From Schistosoma mansoni (lineage: Eukaryota; Platyhelminthes; Trematoda; Strigeidida; Schistosomatidae), in contig NC_031502.1 of the NCBI RefSeq assembly GCF_000237925.1, positions 29,711,266 through 29,775,265 on the forward strand: DNA of 64,000 nt, in the 5' to 3' direction. Below the pieces are notes generated by a model, which searched no databases, was not told where the DNA came from, and saw nothing but the letters and a program-made list of their open reading frames with translations. Shown piece by piece: positions 24,001 through 36,300 of this stretch. Position 1 is the first letter of the stretch. Every line of letters starts with the position of its first letter. Position numbers and translations under genes: made by a program.

Positions 24001-24138
24001 TCGGTGCCCTATGATCTGAAGTCTTACGCTAACTGTGACAAAAATGCCTTTCGAGCAAACCTTGCACTGGTAACGTTGAAGAGCATTTTCAGCCAGTTTG
24101 ATGGAAGAGCTTTCCACATGATCTTCAACAGTTTTATT
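21060..24138 (+). mobile_element. CR1-like LINE, decayed
   Basis: Fragments in several frames follow the order of a CR1/jockey-clade element. An N-terminal region lies at 21092-21472 and endonuclease pieces at 21899-22594 ('DFNLPRVNF', 'LLDWVFTN', 'RSDHAVIAFNF'). Reverse transcriptase lies at 23103-23900 ('DTSPGSD', 'YLDFSKAFDRINH', 'PSGVPWGSLLGPLLFLIY', then 'LLLFADVKLW' where YADD is expected). Stops and shifts occur near 21470, 22595, 23318 and 23768. It runs into the assembly gap at 24139. Confidence 0.88.
22651..22806 (+). repeat. Perfect 78-bp tandem duplication inside the CR1 LINE
   Basis: Positions 22651-22728 and 22729-22806 are identical. The unit is in frame and encodes 26 residues twice (beginning 'MFALNLKWML'). 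It is a local slippage or repair event in a dead element. Confidence 0.93.
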
Positions 24139-24338
24139 NNNNNNNNNNNNNNNNNNNNNNNNNNNNNNNNNNNNNNNNNNNNNNNNNNNNNNNNNNNNNN
24201 NNNNNNNNNNNNNNNNNNNNNNNNNNNNNNNNNNNNNNNNNNNNNNNNNNNNNNNNNNNNNNNNNNNNNNNNNNNNNNNNNNNNNNNNNNNNNNNNNNNN
24301 NNNNNNNNNNNNNNNNNNNNNNNNNNNNNNNNNNNNNN
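24139..24338. other. Assembly gap (200 N)
   Basis: Separates the CR1 LINE from gypsy pol sequence. An apparent open frame runs across it only because N was read as sense. Confidence 0.98.
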
Positions 24339-26733
24339 ATGCGCGTCCCTTATGAAACCGTTAACCGATCAGCTTCGTGGAAATGCAAAATCAATTAGTT
24401 TAGACGACATAGCCCGTAAAGCATTCTCCACAGTTAAGGAACACATCGCTAAAGCAACCCTGCTTGCTCATCAGGACACTCAAGCGCACATTAGTATCGC
24501 AGTAGACGCATCCGACTCAGCAATCGGAGCAGTCTTACAACAATGGGTTAACAACTCGTGGCAACCTCTAGGATTTTTCTCGAGACGGTTGTTAGACGCG
24601 GAAGCTAGGTACAGCACGTTCGGTAGGGAACTCCTAGCTATGTATTATGCTGTACGGCATTTCCAACATTCCATCGAAGGAAGAGAATCCACGCTTTTTA
24701 CCGATCACAAACCTCTTACCTTCTCTTTAAATTCATCTTCAGACAGGTACTCACCGCGAGAGTCTCGACAACTCGACTACATTTCGCAGTTTACTTCAGA
24801 CATACAACACATTCCTGGAGCAAACAATGTAGTCGCAGACGCCTTGTCTCGAATAAGTTCCTTGAACAGTTTCCAAGGAATCGACCTTCTTAAACTCGCT
24901 CAGCTTCAAAAAGAAGACATTGATCTTCAGCATGAGTTATCCTCGACAACTCTCAAACTAAGTATTAAGCAGATGGGAACAGGTAAGGAAACCTTACTTT
25001 GCGACACATCTACAGGTAGGGATCGTCCAATCGTACCAAAACATTATCGACGCAACGCCTTCAATACGTTGCACAATCTTTCTCACCCAGGTGCTCGTGC
25101 AACAGTCAAACTTATAGCCGAACGGTTTTGCTGGCCTGGTATGAATAAAGACGTGAGGGATTGGGCACGCTCCTGTGTAAGCTGTCAGAAAGCCAAGGTC
25201 ATATGACACAACGAATGTCCCTTAGGCTCGTTTAAAATCCCTGACTCTCGTTTCGACCACGTCCATCTAGATTTGGTAGGACCCTTACCCGACTCAAACG
25301 GATACTCATATGTCTTAACATGCGTAGACCGTTTTACTCGATGGCCAGAAGCAGTACCGATTAAGGACATCACTGTTGAAATAGTGGCTCGCGCTTTCGT
25401 CGAACGATGGGTAGCAAATTTCGGCTGCCCTTCCACGATCACTACAGACCGCGGACGCCAGTTCGAATCTGGACTTTTCCGTTGTTTGACCTCGCTATTA
25501 GGAATCATCCGCTTCCGAACGACCGCCTACCACCCACAAGCAAACGGGTTGGTAGAACGTTTTCATCGACAATTAAAAGCTTCATTATCAGCTTCAAACG
25601 TTTCACAGTGGACAGACGCTCTTCCACTCGTCTTGCTAGGTATCCGCAATGCAGTGAAAGCTGACATTGGATACACTGCATCTCAACTCGTTTACGGAAC
25701 GACACTCCGACTCCCAGGAGAATTCGTGGATCCTTCAGCTTCTTTATTGAATATGGATCTAAACTCTTACACGAGTAGGTTTACAAACGCTATGCGTTCA
25801 GTTAAACCTGCTCACACTCGACCTCAATCAACTGATGTTTTCGTTCAACCTGAATTGCGACATAGTACACACGTCTTCGTTCGTCGAGACTCACATGGAC
25901 AACCCCTCGAATCAGCATACGAAGGACCCTGCAAAGTTCTTCAACGCGAACCTAAGTACTATGTAGTTGATAAGAACGGCGCAAACGATAGCATCAGCAT
26001 CGATCGACTCAAAGCAGCGTACTTAGAAAGGAACCCTAGCTATGTTGATTTTCCCTCGGTACAAGCAAACGACACAGCTACTACACCTGTAGTACCCCAC
26101 ACGACAACCGACACACAACTTGATACTTCGTCAATGTCGATAGATAAACCTAAAACAACGCGTTCTGGAAGAAGAGTAAGATTTCCAGAACATCTTAACG
26201 ATTATTGCACGCGGGACACGAGCTTTATCTCGGATTCCCCTTTCATGTTTATTATAAAAATTTTTTTTAATATGCTCATTTTTTTATTTATAAAAAAACA
26301 AAACTTTTTTATTTTTTTTGAGCGTATTTATATTTTTTTATATATATAAAAGAAACAAAAAAACACTTTTTTTTCCGATCGCTTTTACGCTGTTTGCAAG
26401 TATATTAGTTTATTTTTTTTTCCGCTCATCTTGTGTCCTTACTCAAGTACGAGTGTATTTTCGACATGCACTCACACGTTTTATTTTTCCTGTTTTCCAG
26501 GACGGCTGGAAAAGAACGGTGAAGTTTCGCAAGGAACCGAAATTTTCATTGTACTTTATTTCTTTATTTCTATGTTGTACATTTTGGTCCCTTAGTATAA
26601 GGAAAGACGACCAGACGCTGCTAAACGAAGCAAGCTATCAGAAGAGTGTTTACCAACAACAAACTCGTCGGGTTTGAACTTCTGGCTGGTCACGTCTTAG
26701 GGGCATCACTACCTCACTAGGGGGGAAGTGATC
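24339..26733 (+). mobile_element. Ty3/gypsy LTR element, RNase H and integrase part (fossil)
   Basis: Parts in order: end of the RT connection and RNase H ('DASDSAIGAVLQQ', 'FTDHKPLTF') at about 24339-24870; the integrase zinc finger ('HNLSHPGA' then 'CVSCQKAK') at about 25070-25200; the integrase core ('DRFTRWPEAV', 'TDRGRQFES', 'YHPQANGLVERFHRQL') at about 25270-25720; then a C-terminal chromatin/DNA-binding region to about 26215. The tail is AT-rich, with a purine tract (about 26719-26729) just before the 3' LTR. The 5' half is not in the window. The element is broken, with about one further break in what remains. Likely young, since its LTR is almost identical to the solo LTR at 20547. 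Confidence 0.93.
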
Positions 26734-26959
26734 TGTAGCTGTAAATAATTCCCCAAAATCAATAGCTTTCTAAGTGTTCGACATTGGATGCTGACCACGT
26801 TGTTTAAGTGGACTTGTTTAACTGAAGGCTTTCGGTCATGCATCTGTACCAGATCACGTTGCAATTCGGCGTGGGACACAGCTCCTACGCTTCCATAGTC
26901 AGCTAATAACGAACGCCTCTCGATATATTGGTAACGTATCAAATATATCTCTCCTACCT
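26734..26959 (+). mobile_element. 3' LTR of the gypsy element, running into a gap
   Basis: Begins TGTAGCTG right after the purine tract and matches the first 226 bases of the 326-bp solo LTR at 20547-20872. The remainder falls in the 26960-27159 gap. Confidence 0.9.
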
Positions 26960-27159
26960 NNNNNNNNNNNNNNNNNNNNNNNNNNNNNNNNNNNNNNNNN
27001 NNNNNNNNNNNNNNNNNNNNNNNNNNNNNNNNNNNNNNNNNNNNNNNNNNNNNNNNNNNNNNNNNNNNNNNNNNNNNNNNNNNNNNNNNNNNNNNNNNNN
27101 NNNNNNNNNNNNNNNNNNNNNNNNNNNNNNNNNNNNNNNNNNNNNNNNNNNNNNNNNNN
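26960..27159. other. Assembly gap (200 N)
   Basis: Falls within the 3' LTR; probably caused by repeat collapse. Confidence 0.98.
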
Positions 27160-29690
27160 TTTGCTCCGGGAACCTACAAAACTGAAGGTTTGTTTTGTAA
27201 TTGTTATAATTATTGTTGTTAGAACGACTTTGGTCGATTATTTGTGAATTGCGAATAAACTTGGTATCTAATTTGGAGTTTTGGTTCTCTTGCCTACTTG
27301 GGTTCGTGATTTGCGAATATCGACGGCCAGTACTTCAATAGTTGGAACGGGCAAAAACTCATAATTGGACGTAACAATTAGCACTACTTAATTCACTCAA
27401 CTCGTCCATTTTTTCGGTAAATTCGGGGCGTTCATATATAGGCAGTTAATATCTCCGTTTAGAAACTTGTGAGCTTCCTCTCCCTGTTTATCTGAATGAG
27501 CCTTATGTGAATGGACAAGCAACCTACCTACCCAGGGTTTCTTGAGTTGGTGACCACCGCCCCTTCTACGTTATTTCCTTGATCTTGACAGTTCACAAGT
27601 GGAATAGTGAGTTTCAATTAGCTAGTGTGCTTGATCCTTGCATCGTGTGGCTCGTCCGGATGTATGTGGATTCCAGTTGGTAACCGACGTCTGTCGGCAC
27701 GATATGCTTCGCGGGTAGCAGCCTCCATTTGTGAGCAATGAGAAGAAATAGGGTATAATGTGTGGATGAATAATTAACACAAATCACGTGATTGAAATAA
27801 ACTTTAAAAAGGCAGACAGAGTGATATGATATATAATGAAATGAGCTAAGATCGGCTTAAAATAATGATAAGACCTATTGTAGCTTCCAAACTAAATAAG
27901 TTTGGAATGATGAATAACTGTCTAGGTTAGTTTAGATACGCTTTACCGCTCAGTTGAAAAGCAATTGGGTAAGTGGCGATTCTAAATTTCACTATAAATT
28001 TAAATGTACATTATTACCCAAACAAATATTACTATCCAGTTATTCAATCAGTAATTGTCCAATCAGTAGTCAAATCTAAACTACATTAAATAGATAAGTT
28101 GACAAAGGATGCAAGAGAATTACCAAGTACAACAAATAAATGTTATTATATTTTTTCTGGATAGATCCCATTCAGATTGTTCAAAAGATTATATTTAATT
28201 TTGTTATAACATAGAGTGTTTCCAGTTTTAGAAGAGTGCTTCAACTCTTAATCAACAATGCACAATCCCAGTCTGCGTAAGCAACACAATCAAAAAAGGG
28301 ACCGAATCAATATGGCTGCTACGATGACGAAGTATCAACTAAAGCAACATAGACGTAGTTTAGGAAAAACAGAAATTCAGTGAAGACGTGAGGAAAACAA
28401 AAACTACAATAAAATACAAATAGTACCACCACAAGTTGAATCAAAATATCAATAAAATGTACATCTGAAGAAATCGAGAGGAATAAATCACAACAGTGTG
28501 TAATCTATATAAGCCCATGCAAGTCAACAGCCACATGGGGTGAGAAACAGCCATTTGGGGCGAAACGCGATGTCAAACTGAATGTGAAAACAAACGCAGA
28601 AAATATGAAGCTAAACATTAGGTCATAATGTTTGCGTTGTTAAATTCATAATACTTCAGAATTCAAGTACCTAGACATTCATGACTTTGCTTTTGACGAT
28701 TCGATATTAAAAGGTTGAGGTAGTAGTTTGATAAAGAGAAATTTTGACTGAATTTGTTCATATAAGTGGTCGTTAAATGTTGGAGATGAGTTTTAGTTCA
28801 GGTGGATATTTGTGGTAGTTGTGTTGTTTGCGCTAGGTGGTTTTGTAACGAAGATTTCGTCATCATTTTTGATATCAGAGCTTACTTCATATCATAGTTT
28901 AATATTTAGATATACGGTCTTTTGTCCCTATTTTCGGTGTTCCCGAATCACTATTTATTGAATTGAGTTGTAACAATTCGTGGAATATTGCTAACTCTAT
29001 TTACATTTTCGTGGCACCATGGTGGTAAATGTTCATTCCTAAACAGCTTTAGTTGCATAAGTATCTTAATTTCAAAGTATTTTCTTTATTTTATAATACT
29101 GAAGTTTGCGGGCATCTGATGATGACCTATAAGAACAACAATAATTCATGTTATTCTACCCAAATTTTCCTTAATTCCCTCTTCGATGTATGGAATAGAA
29201 GAAGAGAAGGAGAAATATCAGAAACTAAGGAAAAGAAGAGAAAAAAGTTCGAAAGAAAAGACTTTAAGATAAGTCCTTAAGTCAAGCCATTGCTTTTTGT
29301 GATGGATCTAAATCAACCCCTCTTTATTTCCGAAATCCCCTATTTAAAATGTCTTGTACTTTAAAGTTGATTTAATTACCAATTCATTAACACATTTTAT
29401 TTGTCGTTTGTCATAGATCCAGGACTACATTTTTTGATCAAACATTACTTATCCTTACTTGTATTTCGTACCTGTTATTTCAGACTATGTTTTATGAAAG
29501 AGAAAGTAAATTTTCACACTTCAAAAGTAAGTATATTTGATGATAATAGTGTAGTGCTAATATTAACCAAAACTAGTTCAATTTACCTGAACTTGATAAA
29601 ATGTTCGTTTTTTTTATAAAAAAATTTAAAAAAATTATTTTTTTACTATGTTATCTTAATATAAACATACAAACAATAACAATCTTTACC
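27160..29690. other. Intergenic, no recognised gene
   Basis: About 2.5 kb downstream of the coiled-coil gene. The first 250 bases look like the edge of another repeat, with an AATAAA-type motif near 27254 and GC-richer sequence, but I cannot assign it. Two open frames near 29053 and 29401 (+) are low in complexity and unconvincing. A short duplicated block containing 'acagccacatgggg' / 'acagccatttgggg' lies at 28528-28565. Confidence 0.45.
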
Positions 29691-29699
29691 AGAATTCTA

Positions 29700-30020
29700 T
29701 TGTAATGAACAAGAACACCACTGCGGACAATCGAATGTGTCTAAACACAAAATTTCTAGAGTCACTTAGTCAAATCTGAGAACCAAACAACAAATGCTTA
29801 ATTTGCTAAATATCAATCAAATGTTTCAAACTTGACTGTTCCTTTGCAAATGTCGATCAATCGTCTCAGACTTCACTGTTCCTTCATTTCTATACCAATC
29901 GCTTTCTGTAACCGTTCTTTCTTTCTCGACCTTCTGCTTCCAGACGTTCTATTCTTGACTCACGACATATACTATTTATGTCGATATAAGGAATACACAC
30001 CACAGTACAATTTAAGGTAG
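29700..30020 (+). repeat. Dispersed repeat, inverted relative to 39640-40035
   Basis: Contains 'gcggacaatcgaatgt' near 29723 and encodes 'MSINRLRLHCSFISIPI'. The minus strand at 39640-40035 has the same order of blocks and encodes 'MSITRFRLHYSFVSTPI'. Similarity is moderate with indels, so the copies are old. The parent element is not recognised. Confidence 0.55.
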
Positions 30021-30146
30021 ATAGAACTAGATGAGCACAAATGAACTTATTATCATTTGTAATTTGTAATCAGTAGTCAATCGTTTACAAATGAATCATC
30101 AGTTAGTACAAACACCACAACTATACAGAACAAATATAACATTGTT

Positions 30147-30347
30147 TTATAATTTGCATAAAGGTAAATTATACCTATAATCAAAATAAGTAAAACGATG
30201 CATAGGATTGATATTTTGACTGATTCTTAAGTATTTCAATTCATTTTTAAGCACAGTTCTTGTTTCATTTGTTTTTCTTGCTTTACTAAATAAATTACTT
30301 AATGCAGCAGCCTCTTCTTCTTCTAATTCATTTAGTACTTTTGAGAG
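30147..30347 (-). CDS. Coiled-coil gene exon 6 (probable last exon)
   Basis: 'LSKVLNELEEEEAAALSNLF' to '..YFDYRYNLPLCKL' and TAA at 30147-30149. A GTATAA donor-like site at about 30174 would allow further splicing, but I found no convincing exon downstream, so I take this as terminal. Confidence 0.7.
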   Translation of the reverse strand, partial: LSKVLNELEEEEAAALSNLFSKARKTNETRTVLKNELKYLRISQNINPMHRFTYFDYRYNLPLCKL

Positions 30348-33300
30348 CTATAATATGAAAAAAAGTCAGGAAGTTAACTGGATTACTTTTAATAAAAAAA
30401 AACGAAAGAAAAGGAAACTTACGTTGATCAGCTTTTGTTTCTTCTTGTTGATTTCATTTAAACTCATTTGTGTATATTTTGTGTATTCATTATCCAGATC
30501 AAATTTCAGATTCCTAATGTTTACTCTGCAAATCAAAAGTATACTTTTATGCTAGATATTTCTAAGATACAAATCCAGTCAGTTTCAAAATATTTTATAC
30601 CGTATAGTAAACAACTTCAGATAGCTTTTCTATCCCCGAAACTCCTTGATTATTTAGTGGTAAACATAAAATTTAAGGTTCTCCAGAAGGTATTAAATGA
30701 TATGTACCTGACGATTACTTATCAGAGGGGTTTCGGCCATTTCTTCAAAAGTATCAAGTAAAAGTATTGAATAGTTCTTTCGTATATTACAGTTTTCAAC
30801 TTTTTTTGTCAACTAATGATTGTGTTTAGTGCACAATAAAATGGTGATATTTTGTAGCAGTTTAAATAACATTGGTCAATTTGTTTTATTTTTCTACAAA
30901 AAACAATTTCAGAAATAAAGCTCAAGTATCAACGTACTGATAAATATTTGATGAGGTTGTTTCAGTGAATTAACGATTTTGATTGAGTAGGCTAGTATCA
31001 TACTATTAGGGTTTTACGATTCTAAAAATTTATAAATAGAATGCCTATTAGTAACTTCAAATCACCGGAAAACAGTTGGACACATTTGGTAAAAGAGACG
31101 ATTTCTTATGATTAGCTTCCTGGTTGTCAACACCTACCATAAAATAAACTTGAACATTACTGTGTTATGTCTTTTAATGGATAAGATTATGCTCTTAACC
31201 AAACATTAGGAAGTATTCAAAAATTCCATTTTGATGTCAATAGTAACTAGTGTGTCGATTAAAATTGTTCTATTCTCATTTCAAAAATGAAAACGATTGA
31301 TTTACCAGCTTTTATTCAACGGTTTCACCTCTCTCTAGCGATTTCATTCACAAGATTGAACTTTTCTATAGAGATTTAAGTGTGAGTAGAGCAACGGTGT
31401 TATTACCTCTTACAAAACAAGCAAAAATACTGGGTTAGTCAATAAAAATATGCACATATACATATAATAATTAACGTCTAAAAACATAAATGTTTTTTCA
31501 TACAAAATTTATGTTTTAATAAGTAAATAGGCAATGCGTCTGTAATGTAAGGTACTTTTAGGCATACAACACGACTAATCTTTTCGTCAATCTAATAAAT
31601 GCTGTCAAAGAATGTATCTGAAGCTGGATTCTATGAATATATTACACGCTGCAGAATAAAGGACGTCAATGACCTGTTTTTCTTTGTTAAGTCATAGTAG
31701 TAGATATTCTTCAATGAGAGGAAAAAGTATCTACAACGAATGGCTTGTGTACTTAGCTTCATAAAATTAGGTGAACAGTAAAATATACATTAAATTGATC
31801 AGTCGTAATAACTTAGCTTTTAATCAGAGGGCGATTGTTTTTTATATCAAAAAATCTTCTGTACGAACTGTCTTTTGAATCGGCCTCTCCTCCAGATATA
31901 GTTTATCATTATATCATCAACAATATCTTTAACTTAAAAGTTTATAGACGGTGTTTTTTTAATAGTGTATTTATTCTATGAAGATTACTTTTTCCTTCAT
32001 ATAACCACTGTATTAAAATGAAAAACAAACTTACAGTAATGAATGTAAATCATTCTCTTTTGTGTTTAATTCAATTAGATTTAAAAATTGCATAGTTTTT
32101 AGTTGATTAAATTTATTCATCAATTGCTGCTCATGTATATGTAATGGATGATTTATACTGTAAGGATATTTTGTTAATTCATCCTGTCGCTTCGATTTAT
32201 TCATTTCATCAACATTAACCTCATGAGATTCCCTATTAGAATAACGATCAAATGTTCGTTGAGCCATTTTACGATTACGTAATTTATTTTGGATGCATTT
32301 TATTTGGTCTTTACTTTTTGTACTTAATTGTGATTCAATAATTTGTTTTCTATAATGAAGCCAAGATTTTTCATTTATCCAGTTATTAGAAGTAGGATGT
32401 TGTATTGTTGCTTTTGAATTCATACTTACTTTCCATACTGGACGATTAGCTTCATTGCCGAATACAGTTTTATTGAATTCTTCACATGCATCTTCAACCT
32501 AAATAAAAAAATATAATTACAGGTTGACCGTATAAAAATGCTGTTTTATTTAAATTAATGTAAGTAATTTAGAATTTCTTAGGAAACATCTCTGTGTGTG
32601 GACAGTATGAAAAGTTTAAAATTTAATTTGGTTAATTGGATTAATCCAAATGTCGTGCGACCATTTCATTCATTTAGAATCCTGCTCATTACTGGTGTGA
32701 CTTTGATACTTTAGTGCAAGGAGAGGAGTTGTTGAAATTACCTAATTGGGTGAACCGCATATTTAAAAAATCAATGGAAATGACTACTAAATTGTTAATT
32801 CTAAGTATCTGACTTGAAAATAATGAGGTTTAGTAAATAAGTAGTAGGATTACGCATTATTCATAATTAAAGTTTCCATGATTGTAACTTTTTCACTTTG
32901 TAATAAGAATCTTGAAAATTATTGTTTTGATTCAAAACATCTTTATCATAAATCAAATGAATAAATATATTAATAATGTTGGGATGACCCTGAAAATTTC
33001 TCGCAATAGACATGACAAGCTCAAGAAACATTATAGAGCATTTTATCCTATCAGCGTTTGATTAGGAGTTTTGCTAGAAATATCACGAAAATGAAAAGTC
33101 ACATGTAGAGGTTCTGATTGGCTGATTACTACACTGCTACTATGTTTAATAGCATTCTAGAATTTTCAGGAAAACCCAAGGACTTCTAAAATACTATAAA
33201 AACCCTGTATTTTCTGTACATAAATGAACCTTTGGAGTAAAGTGCTTCCCACATATTTTGTGCCTTTTCTCTCGTGTTCAAGTCGCTGTGTAGTTCTAGC

Positions 33301-36300
33301 TTGGGGTTTACGAGACTAGCTTAGGATCCGAGTATAGCGTTCAATCAGCAAGACTTATCAAATAAACAGATTCAATCTGAAAATTTCTCTAAATGACCGG
33401 ATAGTGATAAATTTAGTATAACGTTTTTTAACAAAGTATCCACACTTTTGGCCCTACTTTTGAATTCAATAATAGTTAACTGAAGTGTTCAAGAGATAAT
33501 CGATTTTTAACTAGTAGGATATAATTTGGACAGAAAAGTAAATTACACTCTCATTATTTTCAAGAATTACTTTCTGTTATTTCATTTATTCAGTCTAACT
33601 AAACATCATGAATTCAGTGATTATTCATTACTGAAAAAATAACATCACACTATAATAATTGGTAGTAACAAGTCATCTTTGAATTCGCCGAAAAAAGAAC
33701 TTTTTGTTGAACCAATATTTTTTATTTAGAAGTTAAATTATCAAGGAAAGATCACCAAGTATGCCCAGTAAATTACCAATGAAAAACACTTTTTCTATTT
33801 ATTGAAGCGACGTTTCAAATAGATTCACTTCAATAGTCACAACATAAATATGATAAAACATACATGATAATGAGTTCGTAACAATTCCATTTTCCATTTA
33901 CGATATTTCTGTTCATACAAATATTTTCGAATTGAAATCCATCCTCGTGTTGCTTTTAACCACTTTTCAATTTGCTTCAAATGAAGTGACTGAATTTCAA
34001 GGTCATCTTTCAATTGCTAAATAATTCATATTAAAAATAAACATTTCACGTATACAGTTTATAAATAAGGGATAATTCAACAAAATTACATTTCTCTAAA
34101 CCTCCTTTTAACTAAGCTGGATCTTACTTGTTCGGTTATTTGCACACAACTATTTACGGATGTTAATCCTGATAAGTCTTGATGATTGAACGCTATACTC
34201 GGATCCTAAGCTAGTCTCGTAAACCCCAAGCTAGAACTACACAGCGACTTGAACACGAGAGAAAAGGCACAAAATATGTGGGAAGCACTTTACTCCAAAG
34301 GTTCATTTATGTACAGAAAATACAGGGTTTTTATAGTATTTTAGAAGTCCTTGGGTTTTCCTGAAAATTCTAGAATGCTATTAAACATAGTAGCAGTGTA
34401 GTAATCAGCCAATCAGAACCTCTACATGTGACTTTTCATTTTCGTGATATTTCTAGCAAAACTCCTAATCAAACGCTGATAGGATAAAATGCTCTATAAT
34501 GTTTCTTGAGCTTGTCATGTCTATTGCGAGAAATTTTCAGGATCGCCCCAACAAATCCTAGTAAAACTTTTCAAAGTATTTGTTTGTGAGTATCCAAAAC
34601 GTTGGTATTACTGATATACTCATGAAAACTTTAAGATCAAGTTTGTTTTGATTATTTTATAAGCGTTTTAATTATAACTCGAGAGAGTTAGGAAAACCAA
34701 GAGTAACATTCCTCTAAATGTTCCCTGATCCAGCTTATCCTATTTCGTTATGTTGAGGAAGGCCTTTTTTTAAACAAAATTGAGAAATGTAAGCAGACCT
34801 TTTGTCTTGATTAACATATTAATTTCATATTAAAAACACAGCTGTGAAACTATTGCGAACCAAGAAACTGTGGTTTTGTTCCAGTGATGATCAGTCTTAA
34901 TCAGTATTCTGATTTATCGATTATAATTTATTATTATCATCAATGTTTATTTTTAAATAATTTCTATCTCAAGATTTATTGTGATTAAAATTAATAAAGC
35001 GTAAATGATGTCCAGAATGATAATGGAAACTTGCAATAAAACAATCGTGTTCAGAGATGGGATCATTAACATCCTACCTAGGATAGAGGTGAGCATTCTA
35101 TTGGTGAAGAATCAGTCTAATTTGACCACCCCGTTGATGATAATTTATACTTAAAAGCTCTATCATCTTCATATCTATTGGCGTTCCTATTGACTTCTGT
35201 CTTGAATTGATATATAATCATGTTGGTATATAATTCCCATTTAAACATTAAAATGAAAACACGGAGTTCAGCGAAGGGATCTCTTTCCAACGAATTTATT
35301 ATCAAGCTGTACAGTCGTATATATATGAAAATGTTTTATTAAAGTACTAATTCCGTGAGGAAATGTGAACACTAATAACCAAGATTATAATAAGATGATT
35401 AGAATGAATAAAATGTTTTGAATACAATAATTAAAGGTCATAGAGGTGTAAAATAAATAAGATAAATAAGATGATCTGATGAGTATTCATGAATAAAATA
35501 ATGAGAATATAAAATATAAGTAAAGGGGAAATGGAGTAATAATAATAATAATAAAAGAATGATAATAATAATAATATTAAGGCCATGGTAACGATAATGA
35601 TAAGACGTACTTCTTTTGTACTCATAGTTCTGGTTTGAGCTCATGGATGGTAAGAGCTTCGGCTATTTTTAGGAGTTGGATACGAAGAAATCTAGGTAGA
35701 TTCGAATGAACCATATAAACAACCTTAAAATCAGACTGTGGATCCGCAGAATGATTACAGTCGATTAGGTGTTCAAGTATGGAGCTCTTAACTGCTTTCT
35801 TTTCACTCTTGTAGAACCAAACTGGGATATGTTCTCGTATCCGAGTTGAAAGCGAGCGCTGGCTACGGCCGATGTACCTTGCTCCACAAGAGCAGGTGAA
35901 CTGGTAGATGCACATAGAGGCGACCAGACGCGGAAGCTTATCTTTGATGGATACAGAAAATAAGTTCTTGCTCGTGAAGGTGGTTCGTAGTTTAGCAGCA
36001 TTAAAAGTCCTTTTTATCGTTGTTGTTAAACGATTTTTAATAACGTTTGATGTTCGATCACCTTTAAATTCCAGACTTATATAAAGTTTTTTCTTCGGCA
36101 CTGAATAACTAGGTTTCCTGTTGACGCTACTTCTATTCATATTTTTCTCTATGAACCGGTCTGGGTAGCTGTTTTTCATCAAGGTTTTCTTAAGGAACGC
36201 GAGTTCTTCGTTAATGCATTCCGTACTACATATTCGATGTATACGATAACATAAAGTATGAATCACATTTCTCTTTCTGCTTAACGGAACCCAGCTATAG

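Noticed and set aside
23998-25206. A 402-codon open frame joining CR1 RT to gypsy RNase H
   Set aside because: It exists only because the 200-N gap is translated as unknown residues; the two sides belong to different element classes.
32977-34553. A single inverted-repeat transposon spanning both LTR copies
   Set aside because: Each copy has its own different 5-base target duplication and a conserved host exon lies between them, so they are separate insertions.
35431-35644. Two overlapping frames rich in tyrosine, isoleucine and leucine (also mirrored near 36774-36978)
   Set aside because: They are translations of the (ATT)n tract in the Penelope 3' region.
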